A stretch of DNA of 24,574 nucleotides from Schizophyllum amplum (Eukaryota; Basidiomycota; Agaricomycetes; Agaricales; Schizophyllaceae): positions 1 through 24,574 of the forward strand of contig VDMD01000241.1 in the NCBI GenBank assembly GCA_007026445.1, given 5' to 3'. The notes under the pieces were generated by a model. The model searched no databases. It worked only from the letters and a program-made list of their open reading frames with translations, and was not told where the DNA came from. Both the position numbers and the translations under genes were made by a program. Numbering within the stretch: the first letter of the stretch is position 1; the number at the start of each line of letters is the position of its first letter. Shown here one piece after another: positions 10,458 to 20,617 of this stretch.

Positions 10458-13400
10458 ATGCCCCGTACACGACGATCGAAGCAGACCTGCTCATGCGGGT
10501 GCGACGCTCAACTCAGTCGGGAGGAAGTCCGCCGGCATCTGCAGGGCAAGTCCTTGTCCAAGGAGTCGCTCGTTGCACGCGCACGCAATGTCGCCCGGAA
10601 GATGATCAAAAGGAAGGTGTCCAAGAAAGTGGCAGACAAGTCGTCTTCTGGACAGCACGACATGGCGATCGACGACGTACCACCAACGGCAACCAATCCC
10701 CCCGCCAATCACCTATCCTGCGAGGATGTTGACATGGACGCGATGGAGGAAGGATCCTCGACGGAGGATGCACCACCCCCCGCCTCAGTCCCATTCCCTA
10801 GCTCCGAGCCAGAGCCTGCGCGTGTCGAAGGCCATACCCATCGCGCGTCAGTAGACGGACCCGCCGCTGGCATCGGTGATCGAGCCGGTGTCTGGCGGAC
10901 GCGATGCGAAACTATCGGCAGTACAAGCAGCCACGGCAGCACTGTGGACGGCGAGAGTGTTGACAGCAGCTTTGGCTTTTGGGGGGAAGTTTCGGATGAA
11001 GAAGAGGAGGACGCATTCCGCAACGCCACAACTGACGTGCCCCCTTGGCAGAGAGGCTTGTCGGCGACAGACATGCTTCGCGAAGATTTCGAAGCGGAGA
11101 GGGCTGAGCGCGGTACGTCCCCTATGTGTCTATGTCAATAAGCTGGGAACTCACCGGCAGTTGCGATTCAGGCCATCACATGTCACCGGATGACATGACA
11201 AACATTCGTGGCTTCAACTACAAAGTCGATGCTGATCTGAGCGCAACATCCTACGATAAACTGCGTCGCGCATTCCCCTCCCTCAACGACCTTCTTACGC
11301 ACCAGCGCCTCCAAACGCGCATGGCATACCTGTCCGGCCTCCAGCCTGTCCGTTACCATTGCTGCGTCAACTCCTGCGTATGCTTCACCGGTCCCTACTC
11401 GTCGCTCACTCACTGCCCCTTCTGCAACGAGAACCGATACAATGCGAAGAATGGACCCCGCAATACATTCGACTACCTCCCGATCGTCCCTCGTCTTGCA
11501 GACATGTTCCTGGACGAGGACTTGTCTTCGCGCATGCAGTATCGACACGACTACGAGTCGCGACCTGGGCGCACGGGTGATTTCTTCGACTCTCAGTTGT
11601 ACGACGAGCTCCGAAAGCGCCACGTCACCGTCGAAGGTGAAGAGTTACCACATCGGTACTTCGAGCTGGAGACGGACATCGCCCTCGGTATATCCACCGA
11701 CGGATTCTGCCCATTCAAGCGGCGCAAGCAGACGTGCTGGCCCATCATCGCCTTTAACTACAACTTGCCCCCAACCATTCGCTTTCGGCTCGAGAACATC
11801 ATCTGCCTTGGTGTTGTTCCTGGCCCGAAGAAGCCCAAGGATTTCGACTCTTACCTCGTACCGCTCGTTGAGGAGCTGTATCAACTCAAGCGCGGCAGCA
11901 CGGCCGCGTATGATGCTCGAAGACGCCGCCTCTTCTCGCTCCGAGCCTATTTGGTTCTCGTCTTCGGTGACATGCCCGCCATCTCCATGCTCATGCGGAT
12001 GAAGGGTCATAACGGCATATCCCCTGCCGTGCCTGTCGTATCCGCGGTGTCCGGACAGACGGTTCGAAGACGCACTATGCACCACTTCACCGTAAACATG
12101 ACCAGTCGTATGATCCGCTACACCTCCCTCTGCGCACTCACGATACGATGATGCGACATGCGCTACAAGTTGCGGATCCCGATATATCGGGAGCGGAGAG
12201 TAACCGACGCGCGAAACGCTATGGCATAACCGGTGTACCCCTTCTCTCAACGGTCTCTAGTCTGTCCTTCCCCGCGTCATTCCCCCACGACTTCATGCAC
12301 CTTATCGAGAACATCGTACCCAGCCTCGTCGCGATGTGGACCGGGTCGTACAAGGATATCGTAGGGGCTGCACAGACTACGTGATTGTGGGGACGGTATG
12401 GGAGGCCATTGGTGATGCGTGCACAAACTCAGGCAGCACCACGCCTTCCGTCTTTGGTGCTCGCGTGCCCAATATCCACACGCAGCGCTACCAATTTACG
12501 GCAGAGAACTGGATCGTATGGTCAACATTACTTGGTCCCGTCCTTCTCCGCGGACGGTTCAGGCGGCCCGTCTATTATGATCATTTTGTGCAGCTCGTCG
12601 AGCTCATCAATGCATGCATGCAGCTCGAGCTAAGTGACGAGGAGATTGACAAGATTGAAGCTGGTATGGCTGCATGGGTGCAGAGATACGAAAAGTACGT
12701 TGGAATCTCGAGCATGGCTATGCAAATGCACTGACAATCGAATTTCTGGCAGACTCTACTACCAATACAAGAAGGATCGTCTTGCCGTGTGCACTCTGCC
12801 TATTCACGCGCTCCTACACGTCGCTCAGGACATCCGCCACGCGGGCCCTGTTTGGTGCTACTGGGCATTTCCGATGGAGCGGTTTTGCGGCGCCCTCGGC
12901 CGCTCAATCAAGAATCCGAAGCATCCCTATGTCAGCCTGGCCCATCGTGTGCGTGATGTGGCACAGCTGAATCAGCTGAAGCTGGTCTACGGCCTTGCGA
13001 GGGAGCTTGACCTGACGGATGATCATGAGATGGATGTAACGGGCCAGCGGTTCGAGGAATGTATGTTCCCTCATTTGGATTTTGAGGTCAGATCTAACTC
13101 AGTGTCCAGATCCTGACATCGCTCTGGTGAAGCCATCGCGCGAGCTTCCGATTTCCGAGTCATTGCGCGGCTCAATCGCATCGCACTTGGCTACTGTCTA
13201 CGACTCCACGGCTGCCCAAATGCGCAAATTCGTCCCCAGATCGCTCCGGCATTGGGCAAGATTCAAGATTATCGACGGCGACAGCGTCAATGCGTCCGAG
13301 CTTGTCCCGGCCACTGCGGAGACTCGCGACGCAACCTTCATCCGTGTATGTGAAGATCCACTTTGCTAGAATCTTATCGCAGGCCTCACCCGCTTCCCAG

Positions 13401-13769
13401 TATACATTGGACGTTGATATTCACCGTCGGAACCGCGCTCGAGCTCCACAATTTGAGCGGCGCGCTTTCTACGGCCGTGCCCTCCGTTTCTTTGAACTTC
13501 AACTACCAGCACATTTCCCTCATCACGACAAACAGACAACACTCGTACTCGCCCAGATCTCCTGTTGTGATATCAGCGAGGAGGGAGGAGTCCTCTACTA
13601 CAACCACAACGCTGCGCAACCCACCGAAATAATCGATGTCGGTCAAATTGACTGCTTAGTCGCTCGTATCCAGGACAGCAGACGTTGGGCAATCGCAGAG
13701 CGGCCAGCAGCCGCGGAGAAGGTGGATTTTGCGTCGGAACTGCGCGATCTAGCACCGGGGACTCGCTAA
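10458..13769 (+). CDS. Tnp2-family CACTA transposase (two apparent single-base frameshifts)
   Basis: Exons 10458-11112, 11172-12694, 12753-13060, 13110-13345 and 13383-13769. With two bases restored the length would be about 1036 aa. The N-terminal 220 aa are acidic and disordered after a Cys-bearing SKQTCSCGCDAQLSREE start. Then come a zinc-ribbon-like YHCCVNSCVCFTGPY...CPFC, the catalytic-core segments GISTDGFCPF, FGDMPAISML, MKGHNGI and FPHDFMHLIENIVPSL, then GPVLLRGRFRRPVYYDHFVQL, the conserved GPVWCYWAFPMERFCG and a C-terminal domain ending ELRDLAPGTR. These are hallmarks of Tnp2 (DDE-type) transposases, which cut at the CACTG ends. The frame breaks at about 12025 (ISP|CRACRIRG, CCCC run) and about 12363 (before GCTDYV, GGGG run); each is solved by one extra base. 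Compared with the usual HLIWEN, one residue seems absent from HLIEN. Intron 4 is only 37 nt. Confidence 0.9.
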
Positions 13770-14599
13770 TAGGTGAGATACTATTCCGCTGTGCTTGTGA
13801 GTCCATTGCTCACAAAACACGCGGATCACAGCCGTGCAACTCGCGGACTCGAGATATCTCAGTGCTCGCTGCCGTCGGTGTTGTTGGCTACGTCACAATT
13901 CTACGTGACTAGTGTGCACGCAACGACATCAAGCGACAGCTACCGACCCACTGCTTTGCGTTGCGCGGTCGACCGCGTTGTCGCCCTCTGTACCACATTG
14001 TCATCACTGGCGCACATCAACTTCGCAAACACGCAGCACCTTCCGCGCCACTCCCAACACGCAGTTCAGCGACTTGTCAGTTGGTCCGTAGGTAAGTCAT
14101 TATTGCACTTTTGGGTGTGGTGTTACGCTTCCGTTGTGCGGTGGCGGCTGCGCCGTGTTGCGCTTTCCGAAGTAACTGCCGAACTGACGCCCCTATATCA
14201 TAGGTTACTACCCTCGTATTCTTCGCCCTTTATCGCGTCCGAGTCCTGCACGCCTATACTGGTTGTGAGTAAAAGTATGCCGTCCTTTTGCACATATTCA
14301 AGACTTTAAGTAGCTTTCGTGCGGCGTGCGGCACCATGACCGGGCTCTCGGGCGACATGGCATCATCGCGGCGGACGGCGCGTGCCTCGTCTTCGACGCT
14401 GACGGCACGATCTCGAATCGACTTCCTCGTTCTCGCCTGCACTTCGACCAGCCAGTTCCGAGCACGCGCTCATTTCATAGCGCGCAGGATATGCGGATGA
14501 CGACGGAAAACTGCCGTGGGCACTTAATGAGGGGGGTGGGGTGTCTTTGAAGGGTGGTTTTTCATCGCAAACGGTCTCAGATATCCCGCGCCTCATAGC
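13770..14599. other. non-assigned transposon interior downstream of the transposase
   Basis: About 0.8 kb between the transposase stop and the right subterminal region. There are open frames and splice-like signals (GTAAGT near 14094, CATAG near 14203, GTGAGT near 14265), so a short spliced transcript is possible, but I recognise no protein. It may be the transposase 3' untranslated region or a decayed third gene. Confidence 0.35.
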
Positions 14600-14777
14600 T
14601 GTACTACGTTGCGTGGAAATTCCACATGAATCGTGGATTTTCCCATGCCTCTCAAAACTTTGATTTGAACCATGATGTGGGAAAAAATGCACACCAGCAA
14701 AAAGTGGAATTTCCTACGTCGCAGGGGAATTGGTATCCCCTAGAAGTAGGGGGAATCCAGGATTTCCACGAATTCTA
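14600..14777. repeat. right subterminal repeat region
   Basis: Contains a perfect 13-bp inverted repeat GTGGAAATTCCAC at 14613-14625 and related motifs: CGTGGATTTTCCC, TGTGGGAAAAAATG, AGTGGAATTTCCTACG, GGGGAATTGGTATCCCC and GATTTCCACG. The same vocabulary fills the left end, in mixed orientation, which supports a shared protein-binding function. Confidence 0.6.
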
Positions 14778-14810
14778 GGGGAAATTACCCACAGTTCGTG
14801 CTCTCCAGTG
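14778..14810 (-). repeat. right terminal inverted repeat of the CACTA element
   Basis: The reverse complement starts CACTGGAGAGCACGAACTG and pairs with the left end over 33 bp (26 identical). It ends exactly at the duplicated GAC. Confidence 0.88.
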
Positions 14811-14813
14811 GAC
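14811..14813. repeat. target-site duplication, right copy (GAC)
   Basis: Second copy of the GAC at 8503-8505. Removing the element and one copy would rejoin the DEF1-like 3' flank to the DNA upstream of the ABC gene. Confidence 0.8.
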
Positions 14814-15008
14814 CTCGAAGCGAGTTTCGTTGTAATATGACGTGGTCCCACAGTCCTATAGCAGATTAATCGGCCTTTGTGTCGATGAGCACGATAGCGA
14901 GAAAGCAGGCGTAGAACGTCCTAGCCGAGCCCAGGTGCAAGGGGCAGCGGCAAGGGCTGCCAGTCACCGTCCTCCGTGTTACAGTTCGAAATCAGGTCCC
15001 GCTATGCT

Positions 15009-15020
15009 TATCACGTGATA
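15009..15020. promoter_or_regulatory. 12-bp palindrome with an E-box (TATCACGTGATA)
   Basis: A perfect palindrome centred on CACGTG, about 50 bp before the first ATG of the ABC gene frame. CACGTG is the core bound by fungal bHLH factors such as Cbf1 and Pho4, and the RTCACGTGAY context fits Cbf1. A role in the ABC gene is inferred from position only. Confidence 0.45.
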
Positions 15021-15030
15021 GCAATGTTTG

Positions 15031-15062
15031 CCTTATTGTTCTAAAATTAGAAAACAATAAGG
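15031..15062. repeat. AT-rich inverted repeat (hairpin) before the ABC gene
   Basis: Arms CCTTATTGTT and AACAATAAGG are perfect 10-bp complements. CTAA/TTAG extends the stem past a two-base bulge, leaving almost no loop. It sits directly before the ABC gene in otherwise GC-rich DNA. It could be a regulatory site, a cruciform or a trace of a small inverted-repeat element. Confidence 0.55.
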
Positions 15063-15069
15063 ATCGGGC

Positions 15070-18000
15070 ATGCGGCAGAGCGATAAAACTCTCTCTCTTC
15101 CTTTCATTCACGACTCTGAACGTCAACGACGACTTACGATGCGACGCCCACGACCGAAGTCACTCGTTGTCGAGAAGCAGGACATGACCACTTACGAACC
15201 CCATTCTTCACGATCCTCGACATCCTCAAGACATAGCACGGGCGAGTCCTGCCGCGCCTTTGTCTTCCCCACCACCCTCCCCGGCCGCGACAGGCGCGCC
15301 ATCCCCCTCTATCCGACTTCTCTTCTCCTGCTTACCAAGCACGATGTGCTCTTGCCTTTCTCCCTCCCCGCTCTCCTCTCCTCCATCGTCGCGGGGCGGC
15401 ATCGCGCCTTTCATGACCTTCGTGATCGGACAGTCATTCAACGCGTTCGCCCAGTTCCCCCTCACTCCGAATCCACCACAATCGGCCAAGGATGAGCTCC
15501 TGCGGACCGTGGGCATCAGCGCGCTTGAGCTACTTGGTCTCGCCGGTCGGGTCGATCGCCCTCGGGAGCTTAACGTCATGCCTGTGGATATGGACAGGGG
15601 AACGAAATGTGCTGGGCTTCAGACGGCGTGTCTACGCTGCCGTGACGCGCAAGCCCATGGCATGGTTCGACACAGGCGACCGCGCCGGGCGAAGGAGCAG
15701 GCGGAATGATGGCAACATTCGCGCGGGAGACGGACGACGTGCGCTCGGCCTCATCGCTCACCGCGGGATTGCTTGTGCAGCACCTCACCACCCTCATCAC
15801 TTGCCTTGCACTCGCCTTCTCCCCGCTCAGCAGTCCTCACCCTCGTCACTCCTGTCGTCCCTTCCTGCGCTTGTCCTCGTCCAGGCCATTTTCGCAGCGA
15901 TTCGCCGGACCCCGACTGGCGCAGACGGCAGCGCTGACTTCTGCATTGGCCACCACCGTCGAGCGTGCCACATCCTTCATCACCCACGGTCAAGGGCATT
16001 CACCGCTGCGTCATACACCCCTCTCCACTTTCTCGCGGACCCTCGGTGCGCTAGGCGCTGCGTACCGCAGCCTCAACGCGACATGGGGCCTAACGTCTGG
16101 CGTGTCGCAGTTCGTTAGCATGTGCATGTTCGTGCAGGCGTTCTGGTTCGGCTCGACCCTCGTCCGCCGCGGCAGCATCGAGGCCCGGAGACGTCATGGC
16201 CGTCTTCTGGCCTGCCTCATCGCTGCGAGCCACGTTCAGATGTGCATCCCCCAGCTCATCTCGCTGGCCAAGGGCAAGTTCGCCAGCCGCCTCTCTGGTC
16301 GCAATCATGGCCGACGAAGCACCCATGCCTCCACCGCTTGACGACACCGGCTCTGCACCGCCCACGCCGTCCACATTCGCCATCGGCAAGAGCTTCGCCA
16401 AGATGCGCCCCGTGCGGCCTCGCAGGTTCGCTGGAACAGATCGCACTGTCGAACGTTACCTTTATCTACCCAGCGCGGCCCGAAGTAGCGGCGTTGCGCG
16501 ACGTAAGCCTGTTCCTTCCCCGCGGGTGATCTGACCTTCGTGGTCGGCGGGAGCGGCGCAGGCAAGTCGACCGTCGCGCAGCTTGTCAGTGGCATGTACG
16601 ACAACTACACGGGCACCATCGCGATCGACGACCAGGACATGCGGTACCTGGACCATGAATGGATTCGTGCCAACGTAGCCTGCGTCAGCCAGACCGAGGG
16701 CATCATTCTGGGGGCAAGACATGTGGGAGAATATTCTCATGGGCGCGGGTTACGATCCGCAAGCTGGAATCTCGGTGAGTAAAGTTGTTCCGTGGCGCTT
16801 GGTGGGGCTAACCTTTGTAACAGAGCTTCAACGAGCTGCCGTCCAACACGAAGATGCTTGTTGTGGAAGCGACAACCATCGCGCCTCATGCACAGCTTCA
16901 TCTTGGATCTTGCCGCTGGAGTACGACACACCATTGACGAGCAGCAGCCTCAGTGGTGGCCAGAAACAACGGTTGGCGATTGCGCGTGCCAGAGTCAAGG
17001 ATCCTGCCCGTGCTGATTTTGGGTATGACAAACACCTCTTTTTTTCATCGGAAATCATCCTGAATACATCTCTCAGACGAGCCGACCTCCGCACTCGACA
17101 TCACTTCGCGAGTCCTGGTCTTCGAGGCCATCAAGCGATGGCGACTTCCAGCCAGCGACAAGGATATGGTCTACTCGCCCTCAACCGCAGCGTCGTCCAT
17201 CCACACCATGCCCCGCAAGACACGCACCACCATCGTCGTCACGCACGACCTCTCGCACATCGAGCCGGGGACTTCGTCTACGTCATGCGCAACGGCCGCG
17301 TCGCCGAGCAGGGCTTCCGCAAGGACCTCGAAGCGCGCAATGTCTCAGTTGCGGCCCGCGACTCCTCCTCGACGCTCGACGACGATGGCGACGGGGAGTT
17401 CCTGCGCCTCCGCGAGGCGCAGAACGTCCGCTCGCCGCAGGTGTCAGAAGCCTGGGACGGACTCCGGCTGGGAGCGCGCACGCGAGGAGCTGGAGGACTC
17501 GAGCGACGAAGACGACGCCGAGCCGGCGACGTGGCGCGCGCCAAACGTGTTCAGCGGCGCGTTCTCTCGCCCGGACTCTCTTGCGGCGCCGAACCTGAGC
17601 AAGCGCCTGACGCAGCTGAAGACGATGTCCAACAGCTGGATGCTCGACGCGATCGCCGACATTACGGCGGTTCCCGGGGCGCAGGAGGCGCATCAAGAGA
17701 AGCCCAAGGCGTTTGTGGCACGGCACGCGACTTTGCTGCAGCGCCGCCCCGCCGGCGCCCTAGCATGCATTTGTCTATCCCGATCTCGCCTCCGCCGACG
17801 TATCAGCAACATGGGTACCAGGAGAAGCGACAGCGCCGGAGCCTGCAGTTCACGCCCACGTCGCCGACGTTTGTCAAGGCTCCGCGGGTGGAAAGCGGGA
17901 CGATCATCTTGGACGACGACGAGAAGCAACGGATGGAGGCGGCTTACACTCCGCGTGCTGCCGCGCGGGCAGACCGCCGCGCATTGACTGCGCCTAGCAT

Positions 18001-19919
18001 CACCGTGCAGGTCGAAGACGCGAGAAGGCGTCTGACGGCGCACCCTCGACGCGTCCACCAGGCCTCTTCGTCACGCTCAAGTCTGTGTACCCGGATGCGC
18101 CGTACAAGCCGCTTTTCCTCCTCGGCTCCTGCTCTGTCTTGCAAACGGCGCGATGACCCCCGTCTTCTCCTTCTTCCTTTCGCGCCTCATGTTCGAGGTC
18201 TCGACCGGCTCCTCGAACACCGGCCTCATCAACCGCGTCGGCGGCCTTGTGCTCGGCGTCACCTTCCTCGACGGCCTGCTTATGGGCACCAAGTACTTCA
18301 TCATGGAGACGCTCGCGGGCGTCTGGGCGGACCGCATGCGCGCCACCGCGTTCGCCAACGTTCTCGCGCAGGACAAGGCATGGTTCGACCGCCCCGCGAA
18401 CACGGTGTCGCGTCTCGTGCAGGTGCTGGTGAAGGACGGCGAGGATGCGAAGCTGCTGCTCAGCACGGTGATCGGGCAGATGGTCGTCGTGATTGCCATG
18501 TTTGGCGTTGGGCTGCTGTGGGCGCTAGTCCGCGGCTGGGAGCTGACGCTCGCGGGCTTCGCGGTGCGCCGATCTTCATGGGCGTCATGGCGATTCAGAC
18601 GCGTCTTGTCGGTGAGTGCGAGCGGCGCAACAGGCTCGCACGCGAGCAGGTTGGCAAGGGCTACTACGAAGTGGGTCTACTTCAATCCTTGGCGGAATGT
18701 CAATGCTAATCTAGATATTCGTAGGCGATCTCGAACATCCGTGCAATACGCGCTATGTCTTACGACGAGATCTTCCGCGAGCATTCGAGCAGGCGGCAAA
18801 GCTGGCGCTGACTACGGGTGTGCGCGGCGCGTTTGCTGAGGGCTGCACCAGCGGCGTCGCCTCCGGGCTGATCTACTTGCGGAAGCGCTGTTGTTCTACA
18901 TCGGCGCCGTCCTCATCGTCAATGGCCGCTACGATTACCTCCGGATGGTGGAGACGCTCAACTTGGTCGTGTTCACGGTTACGATCGGCAGTCAAATCAT
19001 GGCTTTCAGTACGTCGCATCCTTCCTTAGAGGGCGCAGGAAACTGACTTCCGTTATAGCCGCCAAGATCAGCAAGGCTACTCAGGCTACGACGCAGCTGA
19101 ACGAGCTTGGGCATCTCTCTCCGCTCGACACCTTAGAGTCGAAGGGTACGGAGTGCCCTCCGCTCAGCGGCGACATCAACTTCCGCAACATCGACTTCGC
19201 GTACCCGGAGCGCCCGGACGTCCCCGTTCTGCGTGACTTCACTCTCCAGATCAGAGACGGCGAGTGCGTCGCGGTCGTCGGTGCGTCCGGGTCCGGCAAG
19301 TCGACCGTCGCGGCGCTCCTCCAGCGGCTATACGAGCCGCAGGCGGCATCGTATCCATCGGCTACCACAACATCCGCCACATCGACGTCGACCACCTCCG
19401 CCACTACCTCGCCGTCGTCAGCCAGAACCCACAGCTCTGGGACGCAAGCATCCGGGACAACATCACCTACGGCACCGCGCACATGCCCGAGTACGAGATC
19501 CTGCGCGCAGCAGAGGCGGCGCGCGCACAGGAGTTCATCATGGAGCTGCCGCAGGGCTACGACACCATGCTCGGCGAGGACGCCGCGCGGCTGTCGGGCG
19601 GGCAGAAGCAGCGGCTGCAGATCGCGCGCGCGCTCGCGCGGCTCGGGGTGCACGTCGGGCGCGGGTGCTCGTGCTCGATGAGTGCACGTCCGCGCTGGAC
19701 GCGGAGAGCCAGCGGGGCGTGCTCGAGGCGGTGTCGCGCGCGAAGGAGGGGCGCACGACCGTGATGATCACGCACAAGCTCGAGGCGATGCAGATGTGCG
19801 ACCGGATTGTGCTCATTCAGGACGGGCAGGTGGCGGAGGAGGGGACGTTCAATCAGCTGATGGAGCGCCGGGGGGTGTTTGCGACGCTCGCCCGAGGCGG
19901 GGAGTGGAATACGGACTGA
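15070..19919 (+). CDS. Ste6-like full ABC exporter (ABCB/MDR type), heavily frameshifted
   Basis: Ste6-type ABCB pumps export farnesylated mating pheromone from fungal cells. Stitching frames gives TMD1-NBD1-TMD2-NBD2 over about 1540 codons, spliced at 16775-16823, 17023-17076, 18671-18724 and 19009-19058. TMD1 contains [19 protein letters not shown] and [18 protein letters not shown]1 has Walker [10 protein letters not shown], signature LSGGQKQR, Walker [13 protein letters not shown] split by an intron, and VVTHD. A charged linker of about 300 residues follows. TMD2 includes [19 protein letters not shown] and [18 protein letters not shown]2 has [30 protein letters not shown] and MITHK. DEC instead of DEP in Walker B of NBD2 is unusual for MDR pumps. 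The frame changes about two dozen times by one base (for example near 15393, 15543, 15822, 15903, 16185, 16522, 16715, 17012 and 17268), yet I saw no stop that needs a substitution. The start codon is uncertain (15070, 15139 or 15184). Ste6 is my best guess; another ABCB pump is possible. Confidence 0.78.
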
Positions 19920-20617
19920 GTCCGCGCTCTTCTGCCATATCTGCCCGTGCTTTTCAGTTTCTTTCTCTTTCGTGTCGTCTGTCTCGCTTCTCTTTCTGGA
20001 TTATCATTATGTCCTGCAGACAGGTCTATGGACGTTTTCTAGTCGTATACTTACATACTCACTCCCTGCACTGTTCGGCCTCTCTCCCACTGCGACACCC
20101 TATAGCAATACTTCACAAATCTCGCTATGCGATAGAACTGTACTCTACTGAACGAACTCATTGTATTAGTACTCCCCGCGCGTTGTACGCTACGCTCTCT
20201 GCAATGGAACAGTACGATGCTAGTGCGCTGCACTATAGATTGGCTGCCTGCTGCCGATGTCACCGGAGGCGTCATGGTGCTGTAGGTTGTCAACTATTGA
20301 AAAGGTACATACGGTCGTTCATACTTTCCGCGGGCACTGCTTGCCGTTAAGTACTCAATGTTGGAACGCGGCGAGTCGGGGGACAAAGTGTGGGTCCAGA
20401 CAAGAGCGGCCCATTTGTTCCGGATCCGTGTGTTCAGACTATGTAAGACTTCTGGTCAGACACTGATCTGCATGCGTTCTTGACGTTCCCCCTTCACCTT
20501 CTCACCATCGTTGTGCCGCCCCAGGCTCTTTTTTCACCGTGGACGCCCCCTCTTGAGGTCGACGGAGCTCAACACACACGGCGTTTTCCGAGGCCTAGCC
20601 ACTCATTGCCCTCCACC
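19920..20617. other. intergenic region, ABC gene to PC-esterase gene
   Basis: About 700 bp. The first part is T-rich (TTTCAGTTTCTTTCTCTTTC) and fits a 3' untranslated region. The rest precedes the PC-esterase start. I see no gene, repeat or clear TATA box. Confidence 0.45.

Larger units (their letters stand above)
8506..14810. mobile_element. CACTA (CMC/EnSpm) DNA transposon, 6305 bp, two divergent genes
   Basis: The element begins CACTGGA and ends TCCAGTG, flanked by GAC on both sides. Its first 33 bp and the reverse complement of its last 33 bp match at 26 positions, including an 11-bp identical core (CGAACTGTGGG). Inside lie a Tnp2 (Transposase_21 type) transposase on plus and a coiled-coil protein gene on minus, reading away from a shared promoter. 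Subterminal regions are rich in short GTGG/GGGAAA motifs in both orientations, as in plant CACTA elements, where they bind the accessory protein. It lies between the DEF1-like stop and the ABC gene. The transposase reads with two single-base breaks, so present mobility is uncertain. Confidence 0.92.

Noticed and set aside
13773..14309. 178-aa open frame after the transposase
   Set aside because: No recognisable motif, unusual composition and internal splice-like signals; more likely transposon 3' region than a gene.
16721..18709. Single 662-aa plus-strand open frame
   Set aside because: It alternates between the true ABC frame and nonsense; conserved motifs such as the TMD2 segments and the NBD1 H-loop lie in other frames.
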